Source: Acidimicrobiales bacterium (GTDB lineage: Bacteria; Actinomycetota; Acidimicrobiia; Acidimicrobiales; SZUA-35). From it: 5,607 bases of DNA. The stretch covers positions 1-5,607 of the forward strand of contig JAHECQ010000264.1 of the NCBI GenBank assembly GCA_024641625.1. Direction: 5' to 3'. The number at the start of each line of letters is the position of its first letter. The stretch's first letter is position 1. The notes under the pieces were generated by a model that did no database searches, had not been told where the DNA came from, and worked only from the letters and a program-made list of their open reading frames with translations. Shown here piece after piece: positions 1 to 5,607 of this stretch. The translations under genes and the position numbers were made by a program.

Positions 1-1388
1 GTGCTCGGTCGTCGACTCGGTGAACCGCTCGCCGGTTGGCTGGCCACCGGTGCCATCAAGGCCGAGGCCAGGGTTGGCCACCCGCCCCAGCCGTCGGGCT
101 GGAGCCAGCCATGAGAGACCACGACGGTCATGGCGAAACACAGAATCGGACCGAGCAGCGCCCGGATCCACAGCACCGATCCGACACTCGGGCCGAAGTG
201 CTTGCTGAGGCTGACCAGATCCGGAGACCCCAGACGGGCCTGCACACCGGCGGCCGCAGTGCCGAAGACGAACAGGGCCAGACCGGCCAGCCCTTCGGAA
301 CGGTTCTTGGCCGCGAACCAGCCGATGCAGGCCGCAGCGGTGAGCGCGCCGAGCACCAGGGCGGTCAGCAGCTGGGCTCGCAGGACCGAGGCCGATCCCC
401 GTGGATAGTGGATGCCGAACTCGAGTTGACCGGCGGCAGCGGCCAATGGGGACACGAACTCGAAACCGACCACGAAACCGGCCGCGGTGATGGCCAACGC
501 TCCGAGGCCGTTCGAGGGATCGATGGTGACCAGGACGACGACCGTGGCCGCCGATGCGGTGGCCAGCTGTCCGACCCGGGTGTTCCAACCACGTTCGAAC
601 CCGGCGAGGTAGCGCCACAGCGCTCGGGGCATCCACGACCGCGCCAATGCCACACGCGACGGGCGAGCCTCGGTCTGATCGACTGCCCGACGAAGACTGA
701 CCAGGATGCGCTGGAAGTCGAAACTGAGCGCCGCCGATCGCATTCCCTCCAGCGCGTTGGCTCGACGCCACAGATGCTCGATCGGGACATCTTCGAGCAC
801 GAGGTAGGCCGCCGCGATGGCGACGACGAGCGCCCCCAGCAGGGCGGCAGCCCCGGCCGGGCCCGAAAGCGGTTGCCCGCTGAGGGTCAGGGCTGCCACG
901 GCGCCGGCGCCGAGAAGATTCAGGGCCGCGCCGTACCAGCGTCGGGGGCCGTGACCCTTCCAGACGACGAGCCAACCAACGGTCTGCACCACCGAGGTCA
1001 GTGCGGCGATGCCCAGGATGAATGAGTGGCGCATGGCCAGGCGGTAGCCGAAGGTCCCCGGCTCGCCCATCGCCGCCAACCCGGCGACGGCCACCGCGGC
1101 GATGGCCCCGTAGGCCACCGATTGGCGGACGAGTCGGGGAACCAGGACCTTGCGGCGGCCGAGGGGCGCGTTGAGTTCGTGCAGCACGACGGCGCGGTTG
1201 AGCAGAAACGGTCCGCCCCGTCGCCCGAGCCAGATCGGCAGCGTGAGGAGCACAGTCGCGGCCACATCGACCGCACGGTCGAAATGGCGAAGGTTGCTGG
1301 GCAGTACCACGGCCACGCCGGCGCTGTAGATGGGAATGAGAAGCCAGGCGATTCCCGCCAGATAGAGGCTGTAGAGGTCGTCGCTCAG
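1..1388 (-). CDS. Polytopic membrane protein of unknown family, C-terminus cut by window edge
   Basis: The minus strand is open from 1388 to the left edge: 462 full codons with no stop. The translation begins LSDDLYSLYLAGIAWLLIPI (first residue would be fMet) and is strongly hydrophobic. I count about eleven membrane segments, near residues 8-30, 41-55, 91-107, 122-143, 151-170, 176-198, 273-290, 295-315, 338-358, 365-382 and 402-427. A charged, Arg-rich loop at about 199-271 probably lies in the cytoplasm and separates a six-helix first half from a second half. This resembles an ABC-2-type permease, but I see no diagnostic motif, so that is only a guess. No ATG, GTG or TTG occurs in frame near the N-terminus. 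The best start is CTG at 1388, overlapping the lemA stop by 4 nt, with GAAGG seven bases upstream. The first GTG (1316) would remove most of the first helix. As last gene of the DUF2207-lemA cluster it is probably co-transcribed and translationally coupled to lemA. Confidence 0.8.
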   Translation of the reverse strand, partial: MSDDLYSLYLAGIAWLLIPIYSAGVAVVLPSNLRHFDRAVDVAATVLLTLPIWLGRRGGPFLLNRAVVLHELNAPLGRRKVLVPRLVRQSVAYGAIAAVAVAGLAAMGEPGTFGYRLAMRHSFILGIAALTSVVQTVGWLVVWKGHGPRRWYGAALNLLGAGAVAALTLSGQPLSGPAGAAALLGALVVAIAAAYLVLEDVPIEHLWRRANALEGMRSAALSFDFQRILVSLRRAVDQTEARPSRVALARSWMPRALWRYLAGFERGWNTRVGQLATASAATVVVLVTIDPSNGLGALAITAAGFVVGFEFVSPLAAAAGQLEFGIHYPRGSASVLRAQLLTALVLGALTAAACIGWFAAKNRSEGLAGLALFVFGTAAAGVQARLGSPDLVSLSKHFGPSVGSVLWIRALLGPILCFAMTVVVSHGWLQPDGWGGWPTLASALMAPVASQPASGSPSRRPS

Positions 1389-1948
1389 AATTGGACCTTC
1401 GGCGCGTCCTGCTGACCTTCGGGGGCTTCGTAGAACGATCGCGGCTTCACGTTGGCCATGCCGGCGAAGAACATCCAGGGGATGGTCTGGGTCAGCTTGT
1501 TGAGTTTGGAGACAGCGTCGTTGTAGTACTGGCGGGCGAACGAGAGCTGACCTTCGGTGTCGGCCAGTTGCTGCTGCAGATCGAGGAAGTTGGTGTTCGC
1601 CTTCAGGTCGGGGTAGGCCTCGGCCACCGCATTGACCCTGACCAGGGCTTGTTGCATGGCGGCATCAGCGCTGGCCTTGGCGGCCACGTCCCCTCCGGCC
1701 GCCGCCTGCTTCAGCCCGGTGCGTGCCGCGGTGACCTCCTCGAACACACCCTTTTCGTGCGAGGCGTAACCCTTGACGGTTTCGACGAGATTCGGGATCA
1801 GGTCGGCCCGTCGGGTGAGTTGGACGTCGATACCGCCGAGCGCCTCCTGGGCACTGATGTCGCTCGTTCGCAGTCGGTTGAATCCCGACACCGCGAAGCC
1901 GACCAGGCCGATGATCAACACCAGGATGACAAGTAGTGGAATCAGCAT
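1385..1948 (-). CDS. lemA: LemA family protein
   Basis: This 187-aa protein has the usual LemA length and layout. A single N-terminal membrane segment (about residues 1-22, MLIPLLVILVLIIGLVGF) is followed by FNRL and a helical domain. The family's signature block is intact near residues 41-72: IDVQLTRRADLIPNLVETVK, then GYASHEKGVFEEVTAAR. Later come the conserved helix with LDLQQQLADTEGQLSFARQYYNDAV and the IPWMFFAG segment, with a hydrophilic tail ending DAPKVQF. LemA proteins are membrane-anchored, mostly helical bundles of unresolved biochemical function; the domain should face away from the anchor. I chose the ATG at 1948 because AGAAGGA lies six bases upstream and the hydrophobic anchor begins there. 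A longer reading to 2059 would add a low-complexity stretch overlapping the DUF2207 gene. It follows the DUF2207 gene by 52 bp and overlaps the next gene by 4 bp. Confidence 0.95.
   Translation of the reverse strand: MLIPLLVILVLIIGLVGFAVSGFNRLRTSDISAQEALGGIDVQLTRRADLIPNLVETVKGYASHEKGVFEEVTAARTGLKQAAAGGDVAAKASADAAMQQALVRVNAVAEAYPDLKANTNFLDLQQQLADTEGQLSFARQYYNDAVSKLNKLTQTIPWMFFAGMANVKPRSFYEAPEGQQDAPKVQF
1396..1400 (-). promoter_or_regulatory. Ribosome binding site supporting the CTG start of the membrane protein
   Basis: The minus strand reads GAAGG inside the last codons of lemA, seven bases before the CTG at 1388. This normal spacing favours CTG over the adjacent in-frame ATT (1391), which would be only four bases away. 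It is the main evidence for the unusual start and for coupling through the CTGA overlap. Confidence 0.5.
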
Positions 1949-1954
1949 GGAGTG

Positions 1955-1961
1955 TCCTTCT
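1955..1961 (-). promoter_or_regulatory. Ribosome binding site of lemA
   Basis: The minus strand reads AGAAGGA six bases before the ATG at 1948. It is the clearest Shine-Dalgarno sequence of the minus-strand cluster and settles the lemA start against the longer reading frame reaching 2059. Confidence 0.75.
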
Positions 1962-2000
1962 TTCGTTGCTCTGACCTTAGGCGCCGGACGTCTCGATTGG

Positions 2001-3749
2001 TCACCAGGAACCACCGCCCCCGCCGCCGCCGCCACCACCACCGGAGAAGCCGCCGCCACCGCCGGAGGACGAGCGTTGACTGGCCTCGTAGCTCGAGATC
2101 GCGGAGTCGAGCGTGGAGGAGAAGTCGCGGACCATCGATCCGGCGAAGTTGTTCATGTTCGAATACGCGAACCCGGGGCCGAGGTAGAGGGGGACCGGCG
2201 GCTCGGTGCCGACTTCGGTTCGGTACTTCGAAGCCCATTCCTCGGCGCAGCCGAAGGCGACCGCCCAGGGCAGGTAGGCGGTGAACAGCTCCTCGCGTCC
2301 GGAGAAGTCGAAACGCTCGATGCTCGACGACGTGGACAGCACTCGGTGGAATCCGCCGATTCGTGACCACAGATCGCGCCCGGACGCGGTGCGTTTGGTG
2401 GTGGCACCGGTCATCAACATCCCGACGCCGCCGATGGCGAACATCCCCGGGACGAGCGCCAAGGCCGACATGCCCCAGGGCCGCCAGATGCAGAGGGCGG
2501 CGGCGGCGATGGCCCCGGCGACGGTGAGGACCCCTCCGAGTTCGATGCGGTGCTGGGAGCTCATGGCGCCGACGTACGTTGCCCAGCGACGGGTGTCGGA
2601 CTCCAACTTGGCAAGTTGGCTCTTGAGTTTCTTCCCCGAGGCGACGTTCTTGTCGAGTGCGGTGAAGCTGGTGTGTGCACCGGAGAGCAGACCGGCGAGG
2701 CCGAGGGTGACGTCGTCGACATTCGCCCATCCGGCGTCGCCGTTCTTGTCGGTGAGCGTCCAACCGGAGGGAATCTTGTCGAGCTCGACTGCGCCTCGCT
2801 CGGCTGCGTAGAGCATCGAGGCCACGAATGCTTCCTTGCCCACGGTTTCGGTGAGGATGTAGTTCGCCTGGGCCGGTCCGATGTCGGGCGGGGGGGCGTA
2901 CTGCAGCGGAAACGCCGGCTCTTGCTCCTTGGTGCTCCGACTGAGCATGCCGCCGTAGGCCGCGGCAGCTCCGGCAGCCAACAGAACGAGGAGGAGTTTG
3001 AGAGGCGATGATCCGAGCACCGGGTCATAGCGGGTGGTCCATGGCAGTGAGTTGCCGGCGGGAGGCGTAGGGAGCTGCATGCCGGCACTGAGCGTGACCG
3101 GTGTGCGGGGTGGGAGAGGGCCGGCCTGGATGCGGATGGTGCTGGTCCCCTGGCCATCGGCGGTACAGCCGGCGGTGGCCCCGGCCCCGATGGCGCATTG
3201 GGTGGCGATTGCTGCCGTCGGGAGGTTGATGGTGATGTCTGCGGAGTCGATCTCCTGTTGCCAACCGCCGGGGATGACGTTCCAGTAGAACTGTGTGGGC
3301 AGCTCACCGGAGCGGGGGATGAGCACGCCGTCGATCGTGTAGCTGATCACGTAGGTGTGGAGTCCGGGAGTCAAGGTGATGGACGGGGAGCCGACCCGGG
3401 CGGTGACGTACCGGCCACGGTTCTTGCGGGTGATGTCGACTTCGTCGGGTTGACCGTCACGGGTGATGATGATCGACTCCGGAAGGCGTCGGGCGTTCGG
3501 GGCGTTGTCGTCGTGGATGTCCCAGAAGCGGAAGATGCCGTGTTTGCCCTCGTAGGGGAAGTCGATGGTCAGCTCCTCGGTCGCCGACAGATCGCCCTGT
3601 TCGTCGATGTCGAATGTTGCGACGTACCGGGTGATGGTCGTCTCCTCGAAGACCGGATCGGTCGGGGAGGATTTCCACTGGGCGGCGGGGGCCGCGATCG
3701 CTCCGAGCAACGCGACGCCGGCCAGAAGACGAAGGAGCCAGCGGGCCAT
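2001..3749 (-). CDS. DUF2207 domain membrane protein with poly-glycine tail
   Basis: The protein has 582 residues. Residues 1-23 are a signal peptide (MARWLL core, then APAA). An extracytoplasmic beta-rich domain (about 35-245) carries the DUF2207 pattern: YVATFDIDEQGDLSATEELTIDF, then GKHGIFRFWDI, and later FYWNVIPGGWQQEIDSADI. Cys185 and Cys195 could form a disulfide. A membrane segment at 249-268 is followed by a cytoplasmic stretch typical of the family (PPPDIGPAQANYILTETVGK, YAAERGAVEL). A helical hairpin follows at about 404-447. The C-terminal part has the family's SRIGGFHRVL and ELFTAYLPWAVAFGCAEEWASKY blocks. It ends in five glycines, FS, eleven glycines and SW; such Gly/Ser-rich ends are common in DUF2207 proteins. 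Function is unknown; LemA genes are frequent neighbours, as here. The start at 3749 is chosen for the signal peptide. No clear ribosome binding site precedes it, so translation may be leaderless. It is probably first in a DUF2207-lemA-membrane protein operon. Confidence 0.92.
   Translation of the reverse strand: MARWLLRLLAGVALLGAIAAPAAQWKSSPTDPVFEETTITRYVATFDIDEQGDLSATEELTIDFPYEGKHGIFRFWDIHDDNAPNARRLPESIIITRDGQPDEVDITRKNRGRYVTARVGSPSITLTPGLHTYVISYTIDGVLIPRSGELPTQFYWNVIPGGWQQEIDSADITINLPTAAIATQCAIGAGATAGCTADGQGTSTIRIQAGPLPPRTPVTLSAGMQLPTPPAGNSLPWTTRYDPVLGSSPLKLLLVLLAAGAAAAYGGMLSRSTKEQEPAFPLQYAPPPDIGPAQANYILTETVGKEAFVASMLYAAERGAVELDKIPSGWTLTDKNGDAGWANVDDVTLGLAGLLSGAHTSFTALDKNVASGKKLKSQLAKLESDTRRWATYVGAMSSQHRIELGGVLTVAGAIAAAALCIWRPWGMSALALVPGMFAIGGVGMLMTGATTKRTASGRDLWSRIGGFHRVLSTSSSIERFDFSGREELFTAYLPWAVAFGCAEEWASKYRTEVGTEPPVPLYLGPGFAYSNMNNFAGSMVRDFSSTLDSAISSYEASQRSSSGGGGGFSGGGGGGGGGGGSW
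2010..2063 (-). repeat. Low-complexity GGN codon run encoding the poly-glycine tail
   Basis: Two runs of GGN codons (mostly GGC and GGT) encode eleven and five glycines, separated by Ser and Phe codons, just before the terminal Ser-Trp-stop of the DUF2207 gene. The third bases vary, which suggests selection for glycine rather than one recent slippage event, although short perfect GGC and GGT stretches remain. On the plus strand the same stretch looks like a GCC/ACC repeat and generates false reading frames. Confidence 0.85.
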
Positions 3750-3838
3750 GCAGGGCACGCTAGCCGGTCCGATGCCGACCCACCCCGTCCGGGCACCCAT
3801 GGCTGTGCCGGTGGTCGGTGTTGTGGAACGCTGGGCCG
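3750..3838. promoter_or_regulatory. Divergent intergenic region between the DUF2207 operon and the dehalogenase gene
   Basis: This 89-bp gap must hold the start signals of both divergent genes unless either is read from elsewhere. On the minus strand, TAGCGT (3757-3762) fits a TANNNT -10 element and lies seven bases before the DUF2207 ATG. That spacing would suit a leaderless transcript and would explain the lack of a ribosome binding site. I see no convincing -35 box on either strand and no clear -10 for the dehalogenase gene. The location is certain; the promoter elements are weakly supported. Confidence 0.35.
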
Positions 3839-4711
3839 ATGTTCGAGGGCTTCGCTGAACGTCGAGTGACCACCACCGGAGCGGAGATCTACTGCCGCAC
3901 CGCCGGCGATGGTCCTCCGCTGTTGTTGTTGCACGGCTATCCACAGACCCATGTGCTGTGGCGACTCGTCGCCGGGCCATTGGCCGAGCGGTTCTCGGTC
4001 GTGATCCCCGACCTTCGTGGGTACGGGGCCAGCTCGAAGCCGGCGGCCGGCGAAGGATCGATCGCCTACGCGAAGCGAGCGATGGCGCAGGACATGGTCG
4101 AGGTGATGGCCGAGTTCGGCCACGAGCGGTTCCTGTTGGCCGGACATGATCGAGGCGGCCGGGTTGCCTATCGGTTGGCTCTCGATCATCCGCAGGCGGT
4201 CGCCAGACTGGTGACGCTGGACATCATCCCCACCCTCGAGCAGTTCGAGGCCGCGCAACGTCCCGGAGGACGCTTGCCCTGGCACTGGTTGTTCCTGGCC
4301 GAGCGGAGTCCGTTGCCCGAGCGCATGATCATGGCCGAGAGGGAGTTCGTGTTGCGGTGGTTGCTCGAGGGCTGGATGGGCGACCCATCCAAACTGACCG
4401 ACGACGCATTCGCCGCCTACCTCGAGGCGTGGACCGACGAGACGATCCGGGCAACTTGCGACGACTACCGCGCCGGTATCGGCTTGGACTGCGAGAACGA
4501 CTCGGTGGATCGTGAGGTGGGTAACCGGATCATCAGTCCGATGCTGGCGCTGTGGGGCGATCCATCACGAAAGCGGAACCTGTTGCCGGTTTGGGAGCGA
4601 TGGGCCACCGATGTGCGCGGTCAGGGCCTCGACTGCGGGCACTTCCTCCCCGAGGAGGCTCCCGATGCCTTGCTCGATGTGATGGTGCCGTTTCTTCTGG
4701 AGGCGGGCTGA
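3839..4711 (+). CDS. Alpha/beta hydrolase, fluoroacetate/haloacetate dehalogenase type
   Basis: This 290-aa soluble alpha/beta hydrolase probably hydrolyses the carbon-halogen bond of short haloacids such as fluoroacetate or chloroacetate to hydroxyacids. Its active-site layout fits fluoroacetate dehalogenases. The nucleophile is Asp104 in AGHDRGGR, with Arg105 and Arg108 placed to hold the carboxylate. Asp128 (TLDIIPT) is the acid and His268 (DCGHFLPEE) the base. His149-Trp150 (PWHWLFLA) and Tyr210 (CDDYRAG) match the halide pocket, and Trp179 falls where a further pocket Trp is expected. Up to Trp179 these sit at a constant six-residue offset from my recollection of the Rhodopseudomonas RPA1163 enzyme. 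Its Phe40 would be Tyr34 here, in HGYPQTH. An epoxide hydrolase is less likely because the Arg pair and His-Trp-Tyr set are present. The ATG at 3839 is preferred over GTG 3818 because homologues begin shortly before this point; its ribosome binding site is weak. It is divergent from the DUF2207 operon. Confidence 0.85.
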   Translation: MFEGFAERRVTTTGAEIYCRTAGDGPPLLLLHGYPQTHVLWRLVAGPLAERFSVVIPDLRGYGASSKPAAGEGSIAYAKRAMAQDMVEVMAEFGHERFLLAGHDRGGRVAYRLALDHPQAVARLVTLDIIPTLEQFEAAQRPGGRLPWHWLFLAERSPLPERMIMAEREFVLRWLLEGWMGDPSKLTDDAFAAYLEAWTDETIRATCDDYRAGIGLDCENDSVDREVGNRIISPMLALWGDPSRKRNLLPVWERWATDVRGQGLDCGHFLPEEAPDALLDVMVPFLLEAG

Positions 4712-4857
4712 ACGGTCTCGGCGTCATCTCGGGCCAGTCGGTCGGGGTGATGCGGATTCGGCCGAGCGGCCCGTGGCCCGGTGGGAGTACCATCCGGCTG
4801 TGTTGTCCGGTGCCGTGGTCTTCGCCCAGTGGAGTTGAGTGATGAAGGGGAGTCCGA
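4712..4857 (+). other. Intergenic gap between the dehalogenase and DUF1801 genes
   Basis: I find no convincing gene here. A short frame from ATG 4750 to the TGA at 4840-4842 codes for 30 residues rich in Pro, Ser and Gly, with no ribosome binding site, and looks like chance. TACCAT near 4789-4794 could be a -10 box for the DUF1801 gene, but no matching -35 box stands out. No hairpin followed by a T-run is present, so a factor-independent terminator is not supported. Confidence 0.4.
4845..4852 (+). promoter_or_regulatory. Ribosome binding site of the DUF1801 gene
   Basis: AAGGGGAG lies five bases before the GTG at 4858. It fixes a GTG start, since the only nearby ATG (4842) is in another frame and reaches a stop after seven codons. 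Confidence 0.7.
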
Positions 4858-5286
4858 GTGGCTGAGAAGGAACCGGTGAAGAGCCGACCCAAGTTGCTGT
4901 CGGGTGGCAATCCCCAGATCGCGAAGGGCGACGGCGACGCTCCGGTGCAGGAGTACCTCGCGGCCATGCCGGGTTGGAAGCGAGAGGTGGGTCGCCGCCT
5001 CGATGAACTCATCGTGTGTACCGTTCCCGACGTGAACAAGGCAGTGAGGTGGAACTCGCCCTTCTACGGCCTCGAGGGCAACGGCTGGTTCCTCAGCTTC
5101 CATTGCTTCACCAAGTACATCAAGGTGTCGTTCTTCCGTGGCGCCTCACTCGACCCGCTCCCTCCGGGTGAGTCCAAGAGCGGCGACACGCGCTACGTCG
5201 ACATCTACGAGAACGACGACTTCGATCAGGTGCGCTGGGCGAGCTGGATCAAGCAGGCATCCGACCAACGCGGTTGGACGCCATAG
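4858..5286 (+). CDS. DUF1801 domain protein
   Basis: The 142-aa soluble protein has no signal peptide or membrane segment. It matches the DUF1801 (YdhG-like) fold over roughly residues 28-137. Visible blocks are VQEYLAAMPGWKREVGRRLDELI, then VPDVNKAVRWNSPFYG (about 56-71), then GWFLSFHCFTKYIKVSFFRG (about 76-95) and RYVDIYENDDFD near the end. The N-terminal stretch KLLSGGNPQIAKGDGDAPVQ, as I recall it, is typical of one widespread subgroup, so the GTG start gives a full-length protein. Biochemical function is not established for this family; an alpha/beta ligand-binding fold is usually assumed. Eleven bases separate its stop from the DUF1971 gene, whose ribosome binding site overlaps the TAG, so the two are probably co-transcribed. 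The 146 bp upstream, after the dehalogenase gene, hold no terminator or gene I can support, so read-through from the dehalogenase is possible. Confidence 0.88.
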   Translation: MAEKEPVKSRPKLLSGGNPQIAKGDGDAPVQEYLAAMPGWKREVGRRLDELIVCTVPDVNKAVRWNSPFYGLEGNGWFLSFHCFTKYIKVSFFRGASLDPLPPGESKSGDTRYVDIYENDDFDQVRWASWIKQASDQRGWTP

Positions 5287-5290
5287 GTGG
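5285..5290 (+). promoter_or_regulatory. Ribosome binding site of the DUF1971 gene overlapping the DUF1801 stop
   Basis: AGGTGG begins inside the TAG stop of the DUF1801 gene and lies seven bases before the ATG at 5298. This supports the chosen start and suggests that ribosomes ending on the first gene can re-start on the second. Confidence 0.5.
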
Positions 5291-5297
5291 TGGACCG

Positions 5298-5607
5298 ATG
5301 ACCGATCGGATTCCCGAGGGGTTCGAGTTGACGCGCACCACCCCTCTTTTCGGCCATGACACGGTTCCTGCCGGACTGCTCGAGGCTCATCGCGTCGCTG
5401 AAGGGGTGTGGGGTCGGCTCGTTGTCCACGCTGGGGAGGTCGGCTTCGTCTTCGAGGACGCTCCCGGGTCGCGCCTCACGCTGGTCGCCGGCGACAGCAT
5501 CGTCATCCCACCCGCACGCCTCCATCACGTCGACCTCGACCGGTCGGGCAGGTTCTGCGTCGAGTTCTATCGCCCACCGAGGGCTCCGTCAGCGGGCGAG
5601 GAAGGCC
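5298..5607 (+). CDS. DUF1971 cupin-like protein, cut by the right edge
   Basis: The frame is open from the ATG at 5298 to the window end: 103 full codons, nearly a full-length domain of this family. The pattern is that of DUF1971, a small cupin-like domain also found attached to some TehB-type tellurite resistance proteins. The N-terminus reads IPEGFELTRTTPLFGHDTVPAGLLEAHRVAEGVWGRLVV, followed by the short beta strands HAGEVGFVFEDAP and LTLVAGDSIVIPP, then RLHHVDLDRSGRFCVEFYRPP. His31 and His76-His77 lie where cupins often place metal ligands, but metal binding is only inferred. The remaining tail (RAPSAGEEG) suggests the stop lies close beyond the window. A tellurite role should not be assumed from the domain alone. 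It sits directly downstream of the DUF1801 gene, probably in the same transcript. Confidence 0.85.
   Translation, partial: MTDRIPEGFELTRTTPLFGHDTVPAGLLEAHRVAEGVWGRLVVHAGEVGFVFEDAPGSRLTLVAGDSIVIPPARLHHVDLDRSGRFCVEFYRPPRAPSAGEEG

Noticed and set aside
36..1025. Long plus-strand open frame of 329 codons
   Set aside because: It lies opposite the membrane protein gene. Its translation is rich in Gly, Arg, Asp, Glu and Gln with no hydrophobic core or recognisable domain, as expected for an antisense frame in GC-rich DNA. The minus-strand frame has coherent membrane helices.
1942..2763. Minus-strand frame of 273 codons rich in Arg and His
   Set aside because: It is a shifted frame inside the DUF2207 gene, with an Arg/His-rich composition that reflects the poly-glycine codons and GC bias.
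3764..3778. Imperfect inverted repeat GGTC-N7-GACC in the divergent intergenic region, a possible operator
   Set aside because: The arms are only four bases long, which is expected by chance in GC-rich DNA, and no regulator gene is nearby.
3198..3869. Plus-strand frame of 223 codons opposite the DUF2207 ectodomain
   Set aside because: The DUF2207 frame matches family motifs throughout this stretch. The plus frame shows Gly/Asp/Val-rich antisense composition and runs into the dehalogenase start region.
3569..4285. Minus-strand frame of 238 codons across the divergent intergenic region
   Set aside because: It overlaps the DUF2207 N-terminus in another frame and is antisense to the dehalogenase core, both of which match known families. 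It has no domain or ribosome binding site of its own.
4731..4773. CGGGCC and GGCCCG inverted repeat after the dehalogenase gene, a possible terminator
   Set aside because: The arms are six bases long with a loop of about 30 bases and no T-run follows, so it does not resemble a factor-independent terminator.
4533..5103. Overlapping minus-strand frames of 160-168 codons opposite the dehalogenase end and DUF1801 start
   Set aside because: They are Pro/Arg/Ser/His-rich with no family resemblance and lie opposite two well-supported plus-strand genes.

Overview
The window is GC-rich chromosomal DNA with strong third-position GC bias, short intergenic gaps and Gly/Ala/Arg/Asp-rich proteins. This suits a high-GC actinomycete-like bacterium. 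An Acidimicrobiia-type or other uncultured actinobacterial lineage is my guess, not something the sequence proves. I see no RNA genes, mobile elements, CRISPR arrays or integration scars.

Left part (1-3749, minus strand): a three-gene cluster read right to left. It starts with a DUF2207 membrane protein (582 aa: signal peptide, ectodomain, three membrane segments, poly-glycine tail). Next, after 52 bp, is a LemA family protein (187 aa, one N-terminal membrane anchor). Last is a large polytopic membrane protein that runs off the left edge. This third gene has no ATG, GTG or TTG near its N-terminus. It appears to start at a CTG overlapping the lemA stop (CTGA), so it is probably translationally coupled to lemA. 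The layout suggests one envelope-associated module. DUF2207/LemA pairing is familiar, but their function is poorly known and I cannot place the third protein in a family.

Middle (3750-4711): an 89-bp divergent intergenic region leads on the plus strand to an alpha/beta hydrolase. Its residues match the fluoroacetate/haloacetate dehalogenase group: Asp nucleophile in GHDRGGR, acid Asp, His-Trp and Tyr halide pocket, and catalytic His.

Right part (4712-5607, plus strand): a 146-bp gap, then a DUF1801 protein with a GTG start behind a strong ribosome binding site. A DUF1971 cupin-like protein follows after 11 bp and is cut by the right edge. These two probably share a transcript. Nothing ties them or the dehalogenase functionally to the minus-strand cluster.
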